A stretch of 64,000 nt of DNA from contig NZ_CP013987.1 in NCBI RefSeq assembly GCF_001518815.1, forward strand, positions 909,001 to 973,000. The letters are read 5' to 3'. How positions within the stretch are numbered: the first letter of the stretch is position 1; every line of letters begins with the position of its first letter. The position numbers and the translations under genes were made by a program. Below are positions 11,605-20,286 of the stretch, in pieces. The notes beneath the pieces are model-generated. The model did not search any database. It was not told the DNA's origin and saw only the letters and a program-made list of their open reading frames with translations. The DNA comes from Pseudomonas oryzihabitans (GTDB lineage: Bacteria; Pseudomonadota; Gammaproteobacteria; Pseudomonadales; Pseudomonadaceae).

Positions 11605-13344
11605 TTAAAGAAAGAGCGCGGGCCCGCTGCTGCGACCTTCCGGAAACTTCACCCCGACCTTGCGCACGCGCTTGTTCTCGATGGCTGCGACGATCCACAC
11701 CAGGCCGTTCCATTCCACCAGGTCGCCGACGATAGGTTCGCCACCGATTTCGTGGGTGATGAAGCTGCCGAGGCGCTGATTGCCATCCACATTGCCCAGT
11801 TGCAGGCCGTACAAGGCCGCGACTGCGCTGAGTTCGGCATCGGCTTCGAGGACGAAGTCGCCGAAGAAGCGCTGGGTCTGTTGCGGTGCCTGGCTGAACA
11901 GGCGGCCCAGAGCCGGCAGGTCATGTTCATGACCGACTACGCAAAGGATGTCACCGGCTTCCAGGGTAGTACTACCAGACGGGTGCAGCAGTGTCTCGCC
12001 GCGGAACAGGGCGGCGATACGGGTGCCTTCGGGCATCTTCAGCTCGCGCAGGGCGGCGCCGATGCACCATTTCTCGGCACCCAGGCGGTAGATGAAGAGT
12101 TCCCACTCGCTGGTGGGATGGACCTGCAGCCCGGCGCGGGAGAAGGGCGCCGGCTCCGGCGGTACCGTCACCTTGAGCAGCTTGGCTGCCAGCGGCAGGC
12201 TGGAACCCTGTACCAGCAGCGACACCAGCACGATGAAGAAGGCCACGTTGAAGAACAGCTGGGCCTGGGGCAGCCCGGCCATCATCGGGAACACCGCGAG
12301 GATGATGGGCACCGCACCGCGCAGGCCGACCCAGGCGATAAAGGCCTTCTCGCGATCATGGAAGGCGCGGAAGGGCAGCAGGCCGATGGCAACCGACAGC
12401 GGACGGGCGACCAGGATCATCCATAGCGCCAGGCCCAGGGCGGGCAGGGCGATGGGTAGCAGGTTGTGCGGCTCCACCAGCAGGCCCAGCACCAGGAACA
12501 TGCCGATCTGCGCGAGCCAGGCCATGCCGTCGAGCATGTGCAGCATGCCGTGGCGGCTGCGGATCGGTCGATTGCCCATCAGCAGGCCCGCCAGGTACAC
12601 CGCGAGGATGCCGCTGCCGTGAACGGTGTTGGTCAGGGCGAAGACCAGCAGGCCACCGCTGATGGCCAGCAGAGGATAGAGGCCGTCGGCGAGGTGGATA
12701 CGGTTGATCAGCTGCAGCAGCAGCCAGCCACCGCCCAGGCCGATGATGCCGCCAATGGCGAATTCGCTGACGAAGTGGCCGAGCAGGCTCCAGGTGAAGC
12801 CGCTCTCGCCGCTGGCGAGCATCTCGATCAGGGTGACGGTGAGAAATACCGCCATGGGGTCATTGCTGCCGGATTCGATTTCCAGGGTCGCGGTGACCCG
12901 CTCGTTGAGGCCGCGCCCTCCGAGCAGGGAAAACACCGCCGCGGCATCGGTGGAGCCGACGATGGCACCGATCAGCAGGCCCTGCAGCAGGCTGAGGTCG
13001 AACAGCCAGGCCGCCGCCAAGCCGGTCAGGCCAGTGGTGATCATCACCCCCACCGTCGCCAGTGACAGCGCCGGCCAGAGCGCTACCCGGAAGCTTGACA
13101 CCCGGGTGCGCATGCCGCCGTCGAGCAGGATCACCGCCAGCGCCAGGTTGCCTACCAGGTAGGCCATCGGGTAGTTGTCGAAGGCGATGTGACCGGGACC
13201 GTCGACGCCGGCGAACATGCCGACCACCAGGAAGATCACCAGGATCGGGATGCCGACGCGCGAGGAGATCGAGCTGACCAGAATCGACAGGCCGATCAGC
13301 ACCGCACCGATCAAGAACAAGCTGTTGATGGTGACGGCGTCCAA
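11605..13344 (-). CDS. CPA1-type K+(Na+)/H+ antiporter, NhaP2/CvrA type
   Basis: Inner-membrane cation/proton antiporter of 579 residues. The N-terminal two thirds (about 1-390) is a 12-13 helix transporter with [29 protein letters not shown] and the [12 protein letters not shown] ion-binding motif. The C-terminal third has a TrkA_C-like domain ([32 protein letters not shown]) and a CorC/HlyC-type domain ([19 protein letters not shown]), the arrangement of NhaP2/CvrA proteins. The presumed role is potassium and pH homeostasis. It is transcribed away from rlmJ and sits 98 bases upstream of mscK on the same strand. Confidence 0.9.
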   Translation of the reverse strand: MDAVTINSLFLIGAVLIGLSILVSSISSRVGIPILVIFLVVGMFAGVDGPGHIAFDNYPMAYLVGNLALAVILLDGGMRTRVSSFRVALWPALSLATVGVMITTGLTGLAAAWLFDLSLLQGLLIGAIVGSTDAAAVFSLLGGRGLNERVTATLEIESGSNDPMAVFLTVTLIEMLASGESGFTWSLLGHFVSEFAIGGIIGLGGGWLLLQLINRIHLADGLYPLLAISGGLLVFALTNTVHGSGILAVYLAGLLMGNRPIRSRHGMLHMLDGMAWLAQIGMFLVLGLLVEPHNLLPIALPALGLALWMILVARPLSVAIGLLPFRAFHDREKAFIAWVGLRGAVPIILAVFPMMAGLPQAQLFFNVAFFIVLVSLLVQGSSLPLAAKLLKVTVPPEPAPFSRAGLQVHPTSEWELFIYRLGAEKWCIGAALRELKMPEGTRIAALFRGETLLHPSGSTTLEAGDILCVVGHEHDLPALGRLFSQAPQQTQRFFGDFVLEADAELSAVAALYGLQLGNVDGNQRLGSFITHEIGGEPIVGDLVEWNGLVWIVAAIENKRVRKVGVKFPEGRSSGPALFL

Positions 13345-13473
13345 GCGTGACTCCTAAGGCAAAGAATTGAACAACCTGGGGATTTAACCCGCTGGGCAGC
13401 CAGGGTGTCAAAGCGCAGCGCCGCCTGGGGCGAAGGAAGGCGGTACACTGTAGGGCTGACGCTGGAGTATCCC

Positions 13474-14310
13474 ATGAATTACCGACACGCCTTCCATGCC
13501 GGCAACCATGCCGACGTCTTCAAGCACGCCACCCTGTTGCGCCTGGCCGCGCTGCTGGCGCGCAAGGAGACCCCTTTCGCCTATCTCGACAGCCATTCCG
13601 GCGTTGGTCGCTATGATCTGGCTGGCGATCAGGCCAGTCGTACCGACGAATGGCGCGAGGGCATCGGCCGGCTTTGGGCATTGGAGTCCGCACCGGCGGC
13701 GTTCGTTGGCTATCGTGAGGCGGTGGCGGCGCTCAATACCGGTGACGCCTTGCGCTACTACCCCGGTTCGCCCGAGCTGATGCGCCAGGCCTTGAGACCC
13801 CAGGATCGTCTGCTGCTCAACGAGCTGCACCCCGAGGATGGTCAGCTGCTCAAGGAAAACATGGCGGGTGATCGCCGGGTGGCGGTGCATCAGAAGGATG
13901 GGTGGCTGCTGCCGCGGGCGCTGCTGCCGGTTCCCGAACGCCGGGCGCTGCTGTTGATCGATCCGCCCTTCGAGAAGGCCGATGAGCTGGAACGCTGCGT
14001 CAAGGCGGTGCAGGAGGCCATCGGCCGGATGCGCCAGACGGTGATCGCGCTCTGGTATCCGATCAAGGACCGCCGCCAGCTCAGGCGTTTCTATGCAGGG
14101 TTGCAAGCCAGCGGTGCGCCCAAGCTGTTGAGCGCCGAGTTGCTGATCCGCGCGGCGGACGATCCCACGCGGCTCAACGGTTCAGGATTGGCCATCGTCA
14201 ACCCGCCCTGGGGCTTGGAAGAGGAGCTGCGCGAATTGCTGCCCTGGCTGGCTGAGCATCTGGCCCAGGGCGAAGGCAGCTGGCGGCTGGACTGGCTGGT
14301 CGCGGAATAG
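13474..14310 (+). CDS. rlmJ: 23S rRNA (adenine(2030)-N6)-methyltransferase
   Basis: SAM-dependent enzyme of 278 residues that methylates A2030 of 23S rRNA. The start MNYRHAFHAGNHADVFKH is diagnostic of RlmJ. Further on are YLDSHSGVGRYDL (SAM loop), RYYPGSPELMRQ, LNELHPED and the catalytic LLIDPPFEKADEL motif. I chose 13474 over an upstream in-frame ATG at 13405 because homologues start here and GGAG lies 7 bases before it. The stop faces msrA across a palindromic repeat cluster. Confidence 0.95.
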   Translation: MNYRHAFHAGNHADVFKHATLLRLAALLARKETPFAYLDSHSGVGRYDLAGDQASRTDEWREGIGRLWALESAPAAFVGYREAVAALNTGDALRYYPGSPELMRQALRPQDRLLLNELHPEDGQLLKENMAGDRRVAVHQKDGWLLPRALLPVPERRALLLIDPPFEKADELERCVKAVQEAIGRMRQTVIALWYPIKDRRQLRRFYAGLQASGAPKLLSAELLIRAADDPTRLNGSGLAIVNPPWGLEEELRELLPWLAEHLAQGEGSWRLDWLVAE

Positions 14311-14324
14311 CGAGGCCCGGCGCT

Positions 14325-14613
14325 GTTGGGCTTCGCTGCGCTCAACCCAACCTACGAGAACAACTTGGCGTAGGCTGGGTTGGGGCGGCTCTGCGCCGAA
14401 GCCCAATGGCATCGCTGAGCGTAGAGGGTTGGGCTTCACTGCACTCAACCCAACCTACGAGAACAGCTTGGCGTAGGCTGGGTTGGGGCGGCTCTGCGCC
14501 GAAGCCCAATGGCATTGCCGAGCGTAGAGGGTTGGGCTTCACTGCACTCAACCCAACCTACGAGACAGCTTGGCGTAGGTTGGGTTGAGGCGGCTCTATC
14601 GCCGAAGCCCAAC
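14325..14613. repeat. Tandem 103-bp palindromic repeat, nearly three copies
   Basis: The 330-base gap between the convergent genes rlmJ and msrA is mostly a tandem repeat with a period of exactly 103 bases. Copies begin at 14325, 14428 and 14531 with GTTGGGCTTC; the third stops at about 14613. Copies 1 and 2 differ at about 5 positions, and copy 3 diverges slightly more. Each unit is itself a long inverted repeat: an outer GTTGGGCTTC arm pairs with GAAGCCCAA, and an inner CTCAACCCAACCTACG pairs imperfectly with CGTAGGCTGGGTTGGG. This resembles REP/BIME-type intergenic elements of pseudomonads. Short open frames across it are repeat artefacts. It may end transcription from both sides. Confidence 0.88.
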
Positions 14614-14640
14614 AGAGAGAGTCGCCGGAGCGGCTCGGGA

Positions 14641-15300
14641 TCAGACCGCCAGGCTGGGCGGCAGGCAGACGCCGGTGCCGGCCAGGCCGCAGTAGCCGTT
14701 GGGGTTTTTCGCCAGATACTGCTGGTGATAGGCCTCGGCATAGTAGAAAGGCGGTAGCGGGGCGATCTCGGTGGTGATCTCGCCATAGCCGGCCTCGGCC
14801 AACTGGGCCTGGAAGGCGGCCTGGCTGGCTTCGAAGACTTCACGCTGGCTGTCGTCGACGTAGTACAGCGCCGAACGATACTGGGTGCCGACGTCGTTGC
14901 CCTGGCGCATGCCCTGGGTCGGATCATGGGCCTCCCAGAAGATCTTCAGCAGGGCTTCCAGCGAGGTCTGGGCCGGGTCGAACACCACCAGCACCACCTC
15001 GGTATGACCAGTCAGGCCGGAGCACACCTCTTCGTAGGTCGGGTTGGGGGTATGGCCGCCCGCGTAACCGGCCGCGGTGGTCCAGACACCCGGCTGTTGC
15101 CAGAAACGCCGCTCGACGCCCCAGAAGCAGCCCATGCCCACCACCAGGCTCTGCAGGCCGGCAGGGAAGGGGCCTTGCAGCGGATTGCCGTTGACGAAAT
15201 GGGCCGCGGGGACGGTCATGGCCGTCGCCCGGCCAGGCAGCGCCTGCTCGGCGGCGGGCAGATGGGTCTTCTTGGTCAGAATTTCGGAACGCAGGACCAT
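14641..15300 (-). CDS. msrA: Peptide-methionine (S)-S-oxide reductase MsrA
   Basis: Thioredoxin-dependent repair enzyme that reduces methionine-S-sulfoxide in proteins. Length is 219 residues. The catalytic Cys58 is in [42 protein letters not shown] and [11 protein letters not shown] are family motifs. C204 and C212 near the C terminus are the likely resolving cysteines. I start at MVLRSEILT (15300) because Pseudomonas MsrA proteins begin this way; the open frame continues 57 codons upstream without support. Confidence 0.95.
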   Translation of the reverse strand: MVLRSEILTKKTHLPAAEQALPGRATAMTVPAAHFVNGNPLQGPFPAGLQSLVVGMGCFWGVERRFWQQPGVWTTAAGYAGGHTPNPTYEEVCSGLTGHTEVVLVVFDPAQTSLEALLKIFWEAHDPTQGMRQGNDVGTQYRSALYYVDDSQREVFEASQAAFQAQLAEAGYGEITTEIAPLPPFYYAEAYHQQYLAKNPNGYCGLAGTGVCLPPSLAV

Positions 15301-15380
15301 GGGATACCTCGTGGGAAAAGGCCAGGCGAAAAGCTCAGTGTACGCAAAATCGTCGCGGCAGGGTCTAGCCACCCGGCGAC

Positions 15381-17987
15381 TCAGCGGGTCGGCAGATAAC
15401 GCGCCAGGGCGGCGTCGAGCTGGTCGGCCGGAATAGGCTTGTCGAACAGGTAGCCCTGGCCGATATCGCAACGATGATGGCGCAGGAAAGCCAGCTGTTC
15501 GGTCGTCTCGATGCCCTCGGCAACCACCTGCAGGCGCAGGTTGTGGGCCATGGCGATCACCGCGGAGGTGATTTCCATGTCGTCCTGGTTGTCCGGAATG
15601 TCCTTGATGAAACTCCTGTCGATCTTGATGATGTCGATGGGGAATTTTTTCAAGTAGCTGAGCGACGAATAACCGGTGCCGAAGTCGTCCATCGCCAGGC
15701 TCATGCCCAGGCGCTTGAGGGCTTCGAGGGTGTTACGGGTGGCGTCAGTGGCGTCCAGCAACAGGCTTTCGGTCAGCTCCAGCTCCAGGCGCTCGGGGGC
15801 GATGCCTTCCTCGTCGAGGATGGTGACGAAGGACTGCACCAGATCGGGATCGGTGAACTGCTTGGGCGACAGGTTGATGGCGATCTGGAGATCGTCGAAG
15901 CCGGCGGCGTCGAGACGGTGCAGCTGGCGGCAGACTTCACGGATGATCCACTTGCCGATGGGCACGATGAGCCCGGTTTCCTCGGCGATGCTGATGAACT
16001 GATCGGGGCGGATCATGCCCTTTTCCGGGTGCTGCCAGCGAATCAGGGCTTCCAGGCCCAGCAGCTTGGCGCGCTTCAGGCAGACCTTGGGCTGGTAGTG
16101 CACCAGCAGCTCGTTCTGCTCCAGGGCACGGCGCAGGTTGTTCTGCACGAACAGCTTGTTGCTGGCCTCGGCGATCAGTGCCTCGGTGAACACCTGGACC
16201 TGATGGCCGCCTTTGGCCTTGGCGCGGTGCAGGGCGAGACCGGCATGCTTGATCAGGGTCTGCGGATCGGTCTCGTGCGGCCGTGCGGTGGTCAGGCCGA
16301 TCGAGCAACTGATCAGGGTGGGGTGGCCTTCCACGTAGAGCGGCGGATCCAGGGCTACCAGGGTGTCGTGGGCCAGGCCGGTAGCGGCGACCGCATCCAT
16401 GCCCTCGAGCAACACGGCGAACTCGTTGCTGGCGATGCGGGCGATCAGTGCGCCCTTGCCCAGGGCACTGCGCAGGCGGCGGGCCAGACCGACCAGCAGC
16501 TGATCGCCGATGCGATGGCCCAGGCTGTCGTTGACCCTCTTGAAGTTGTCGACGTCCACCAGCAGCAGCGAGTGCTCCTGACCTGGATTGGACTGCTCCA
16601 GGCGCGCCTCCAGCCGGGCGATGAAGTGGCTGCGGTTGGCCAGGCCGGTGAGGCTGTCGCGAAACACCAGCTCGTCGTTGTGCTGCTGGGCGAAACGGGT
16701 CTTGCTGGTGTCCTGGAAGATGCCGAGATAGCCCTGCAGGTCGCCATTGGGCTGCTGGATCTTGGAAATCGACAGCTGGCCCCAGTAGGTCTCGCCGTCA
16801 CGGCGATAGCAGCGCATTTCCCCTTGCCAGCTATCTTGGCGAGACAGGCGTTCCCAGGCTTCGTAGAGCAGTTCGCTCCAGTTTTCCAAGGCTGGCAGGG
16901 ACTCAATGAGCAGGCCCTGGAGCTTGCCGATGGGATAGCCGGTGATGCGGGCGAAGCTGTCCGTGGCATGCTCCAGGCGGCCTTCGGCATCCAGTAGCAG
17001 GAAGGCATCGGCGCTGGCCTGCATCACCCGGGTAAGCGGATGGAGGGTCTCGGGCGGGCTGTCCGGCTGCTGGATGAGGATCGCCAGGCACTCGGCCAGG
17101 CTGCGGGCGAAGGCGACATCCTCGGCTTCCCAGGTGGCCGGCCGATCTCGTCTCAGGTTGAGCAGCCCAACTAGCTGATCCTCCAGCAGCAAGGCCACAT
17201 CCAAAGCCGTTCCGCCCGCGGTATGGGGCGCCTGCAAGACCTGGCTGGCGTCCTCGATCACGCCCTGCTCGCGCAGCCGGCGGCGGTGATCGCTGCACAG
17301 GGTTGGCAGGCGCCCTTCCTGGCACAGGGTGACCAGGCCATTGCCCTCGTAGCGCCACAGGCCGATCTCGTCGACGGCGAAGGCAGTCGGGCCCTCGGTG
17401 CGTAGCAGTTGCACGAGCTCGTCGTTGACCGCTTCCTGGCGCAGTGCCAGACGGGACAGGCCGAGCAGCAGGCGCTGGCGCGCCTGGGCCATCGCCAGGC
17501 GCTGCTGGCTGTGATCGTTACTTTCCTGCAGCAGCGACAGGGTCGAGCGCAGGGCCAGGGTATGGGCTTCCCATTCACCATTCACCGCATCATCGCTGAC
17601 GACCCGCAGCAGGTAGCCGCGCAACAGCGGTCGGCCATGGCGCTGCAAGCTTTCGCCGACTTCGATGACCTCACAGGGCACGCTGGTGGAATGGAACAGG
17701 TAACGCACCTGGTAGCTGCCGTGTTCGGCGAGCTGCAGCTGGATGTCTTCATGCAGCCGATGGCGAACGCTGGGCTCCATCAGGCTGGCATAGGGAGATT
17801 CGATGAGCGAGCAGAGCGCCTGCGCGGGCAGGCCGAGGCTGGTTTCACAGCGGGAGTCAAGATAGAGCATCGCCCAGGAGGCTTCATTCAGACGCTCGAA
17901 ACGCAGCAAGCCCAATCGGGCAGGAGCGCCGAGCGCGCCCGCCTGATCGGCTACCGCAGCATCGGCAGCATCGGAGTGAATACTCAT
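15381..17987 (-). CDS. dipA: Cyclic-di-GMP phosphodiesterase DipA (PAS-GAF-PAS-GGDEF-EAL)
   Basis: Multidomain c-di-GMP signalling protein of 868 residues, in the genomic position of P. aeruginosa dipA (between msrA and aceF). An N-terminal PAS-like segment is followed by a GAF-like region, a PAS/PAC sensor (about 310-435), a GGDEF domain (about 440-605) and an EAL domain (about 615-860). The GGDEF site reads ASNEF (519-523), so cyclase activity is unlikely. The EAL site is intact: E646-A647-L648, [30 protein letters not shown] and VAEGIET. It is expected to lower c-di-GMP and promote biofilm dispersal. The start at 17987 is the likeliest; the frame is open for 48 more codons upstream. Confidence 0.9.
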   Translation of the reverse strand: MSIHSDAADAAVADQAGALGAPARLGLLRFERLNEASWAMLYLDSRCETSLGLPAQALCSLIESPYASLMEPSVRHRLHEDIQLQLAEHGSYQVRYLFHSTSVPCEVIEVGESLQRHGRPLLRGYLLRVVSDDAVNGEWEAHTLALRSTLSLLQESNDHSQQRLAMAQARQRLLLGLSRLALRQEAVNDELVQLLRTEGPTAFAVDEIGLWRYEGNGLVTLCQEGRLPTLCSDHRRRLREQGVIEDASQVLQAPHTAGGTALDVALLLEDQLVGLLNLRRDRPATWEAEDVAFARSLAECLAILIQQPDSPPETLHPLTRVMQASADAFLLLDAEGRLEHATDSFARITGYPIGKLQGLLIESLPALENWSELLYEAWERLSRQDSWQGEMRCYRRDGETYWGQLSISKIQQPNGDLQGYLGIFQDTSKTRFAQQHNDELVFRDSLTGLANRSHFIARLEARLEQSNPGQEHSLLLVDVDNFKRVNDSLGHRIGDQLLVGLARRLRSALGKGALIARIASNEFAVLLEGMDAVAATGLAHDTLVALDPPLYVEGHPTLISCSIGLTTARPHETDPQTLIKHAGLALHRAKAKGGHQVQVFTEALIAEASNKLFVQNNLRRALEQNELLVHYQPKVCLKRAKLLGLEALIRWQHPEKGMIRPDQFISIAEETGLIVPIGKWIIREVCRQLHRLDAAGFDDLQIAINLSPKQFTDPDLVQSFVTILDEEGIAPERLELELTESLLLDATDATRNTLEALKRLGMSLAMDDFGTGYSSLSYLKKFPIDIIKIDRSFIKDIPDNQDDMEITSAVIAMAHNLRLQVVAEGIETTEQLAFLRHHRCDIGQGYLFDKPIPADQLDAALARYLPTR

Positions 17988-18194
17988 GCGAGGGTCCGCG
18001 TCCTTGTGAAGACGGAAAGATGTCCTGGGTTTATCGGAAAGGACAGACAAATCATTAATCCTTTTCCTCTCCGCCTCGCCAGCGCTCTGGGATAGCTGAC
18101 AAGGTTGCCCGATAGGGCCCGGCGCGTGCAAGGGGCGGCGCTACGGGGCGCTTATCCTACCTTTTTCCTGCATCTTTCGGTTGATCTGACAGCA

Positions 18195-18218
18195 GAAACC
18201 CCGCGAAAGCGGGGTTTC
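18195..18218 (-). terminator. Terminator hairpin downstream of aceF
   Basis: A perfect 10-bp stem, GAAACCCCGC at 18195-18204 and GCGGGGTTTC at 18209-18218, with a 4-base loop. It lies 51 bases past the aceF stop on the minus strand. The stem itself supplies a short T run. It separates the aceEF operon from the dipA start region at 17988-18269, where I see nothing else. Confidence 0.75.
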
Positions 18219-18269
18219 CGATCTACATCAAGGGACGGTAGCGGGATCCCGTTACCGTCCTGTGGCGGC

Positions 18270-20258
18270 TTACAGCAGCAATCCGCGGATTTCCGCCAGC
18301 AGATCGCCCAGACGCTTGGTGAAGCGCGCTGCGGCGGCCCCGTTGATCACGCGGTGATCATAGGACAGCGACAGCGGCAGCATCAGGCGTGGCTGGAAGG
18401 CCTTGCCGTCCCAGACCGGCTGCATGCTGGCCTTGGACACGCCGAGGATCGCCACTTCCGGGGCATTGACGATCGGCGTGAAGCCGGTGCCGCCGATGTG
18501 ACCCAGGCTGGAGATGGTGAAGCAGGCGCCCTGCATGTCGTCGCCGCTGAGCTTCTTGGTCCGCGCCTTTTCCGCCAGCTGGGCGGCTTCGGCAGCGAGT
18601 TGCAGGAGGCTCTTCTGGTCGACGTTGCGGATGACCGGGACCAGCAGGCCGTCCGGGGTGTCCACGGCGAAGCCGATATGCACGTACTTCTTGCGGATTA
18701 CCGCCTTGCCGCTGGGGGCCAGGGAGGCGTTGAAGTCCGGCAGTTCCTTGAGCACATGGGCACAGGCCTTGAGCAGGAACGGCAGGATGGTCAGCTTGAC
18801 GCCGGCCTTTTCCGCGACGGCTTTCTGGCCGACCCGGAAGGCTTCCAGATCGGTCACGTCGGACTGGTCGAACTGGGTCACGTGGGGCACGTTCAGCCAG
18901 CTGCGATGCAGGTTGTTGGCACCGACCTGCATGAGGCGCGTCATCGGCACCTCTTCGATCTCGCCGAACTTGCTGAAGTCCACGGTGGGGATCGGCGGGA
19001 TGCCGGCACCACCGGTGGCACCTGCAGCCGCGGCCGGAGCCGCCTTGCTCTTCTGCAGCTGATCCTTGACGTAGGCCTGGACGTCTTCCTTGAGGATGCG
19101 ACCCTTGGGACCGGTCGGGGTCACCTCGCCCAGGTCGACGCCGAACTCGCGGGCGACCATGCGCACGGCTGGACCGGCATGGACCTTCTTGCCCTTGCCC
19201 GCAGCGGGTGCGCTGGCGGGTGCGGCGGCCTTGGCCGGAGCCTCGGCTTTCTTCTCGGCAGACGGCGCGCTGGCAGCGGTGTTGCCGGCAGCCGGCTTGG
19301 CCGCCTGCTTGGGCGCGGCGCCAGCCACCTTCAGGGTCAGGATCAGATCGCCGGTCTTGGCCTGGTCATTGACCTTGATGGCGACGCTTTCCACCACGCC
19401 CGCCTTGGGCGCCGGGATTTCCATGCTGGCCTTGTCGGACTCCAGCACGATCAGCGACTGCTCGGCCTTGACTTGGTCACCGGCCTTGACCAGCACCTCG
19501 ATGACATTGGCACTGCCAGTGGAGCCGATGTCGGGGACCTTGATCTCCTCGACCGACTCACCGGCCGGCTCGGCGGCGGCTTCCTCGTGCAGCTCGGGCT
19601 CGGCGGCTTCCTTGGCGGGCGTGTCGCTGGCCTTGGATTCGACGCTCTTGCTCGGCTTGGCATTGGCGGCGCCCTTGAGCACCAGGATCAGATCGCCGGT
19701 GCCGACTTCGTCGCCGACCTTGACGGAAATGCTCTCCACCACGCCAGCGGCGGGGGAGGGGATTTCCATGCTGGCCTTGTCGGATTCCAGGGTGATCAGC
19801 GTCTGCTCGGCGGCGATGGTGTCGCCGGGCTTGACCGCCACCTCGATGATGCTGGCCTTGCCGCTGGAGCCGATGTCGGGGACATGGATCTCCTGGGCCT
19901 CGCCTTCGCCGGCGGACGCCGAAGCGTCCTCGTCGCCGGCCGGCGTCGGGGTTTCGCTTTCCTCGACCTGGGTCTGCTTGGACTCGGCCTTGGGCTCGGC
20001 GGCGGGCTCGCTGCCAGAGGCGGCGTCCTCGCCTTCCAGGTCGATCAGCAGATCACCGGTCTTGAGGGTATCGCCGACCTTGATGTGCAGGGCGGCGATC
20101 TTGCCGGCCTTGGGGGCCGGGATCTCCATGCTGGCCTTGTCGGACTCCAGCACCACCAGGCTCTGTTCGGCCTCGACGGTATCGCCGACCTTTACCAGCA
20201 GCTCGATGACTTCGCCGTCGCCACTGCCGATGTCGGGTACGCGGATGGTCTCGCTCAC
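18270..20258 (-). CDS. aceF: Pyruvate dehydrogenase E2, dihydrolipoamide acetyltransferase
   Basis: Core subunit of the pyruvate dehydrogenase complex, moving acetyl groups from E1 to CoA. Length is 662 residues with three lipoyl domains, each with the ESDKASMEIP motif; the lipoylated lysines are K41, K161 and K276. Ala-Pro-Glu-rich linkers join them. The E1/E3-binding domain is at about 360-397 (AGPAVRMVAREFGVDL), and the catalytic domain ends in SYDHRVINGAAAARF with H635. An Asn replaces the Asp of the common DHRVIDG motif, as I recall in Azotobacter E2. As I recall, P. aeruginosa and P. putida AceF have two lipoyl domains (about 547 residues), so the third is notable. aceE lies 28 bases upstream. 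Confidence 0.97.
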   Translation of the reverse strand: MSETIRVPDIGSGDGEVIELLVKVGDTVEAEQSLVVLESDKASMEIPAPKAGKIAALHIKVGDTLKTGDLLIDLEGEDAASGSEPAAEPKAESKQTQVEESETPTPAGDEDASASAGEGEAQEIHVPDIGSSGKASIIEVAVKPGDTIAAEQTLITLESDKASMEIPSPAAGVVESISVKVGDEVGTGDLILVLKGAANAKPSKSVESKASDTPAKEAAEPELHEEAAAEPAGESVEEIKVPDIGSTGSANVIEVLVKAGDQVKAEQSLIVLESDKASMEIPAPKAGVVESVAIKVNDQAKTGDLILTLKVAGAAPKQAAKPAAGNTAASAPSAEKKAEAPAKAAAPASAPAAGKGKKVHAGPAVRMVAREFGVDLGEVTPTGPKGRILKEDVQAYVKDQLQKSKAAPAAAAGATGGAGIPPIPTVDFSKFGEIEEVPMTRLMQVGANNLHRSWLNVPHVTQFDQSDVTDLEAFRVGQKAVAEKAGVKLTILPFLLKACAHVLKELPDFNASLAPSGKAVIRKKYVHIGFAVDTPDGLLVPVIRNVDQKSLLQLAAEAAQLAEKARTKKLSGDDMQGACFTISSLGHIGGTGFTPIVNAPEVAILGVSKASMQPVWDGKAFQPRLMLPLSLSYDHRVINGAAAARFTKRLGDLLAEIRGLLL

Positions 20259-20286
20259 AGTTGTTTCCTCTTATCCGTGTGCCGCA

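Noticed and set aside
14325..14613. CRISPR array
   Set aside because: Repeats are contiguous 103-bp units with no unique spacers of constant length, and no cas genes are present.
14182..14927. Several short overlapping open frames with repeated peptides (KPNPLRSAM-like)
   Set aside because: They arise from translation of the 103-bp tandem repeat and have no ribosome sites or consistent starts.
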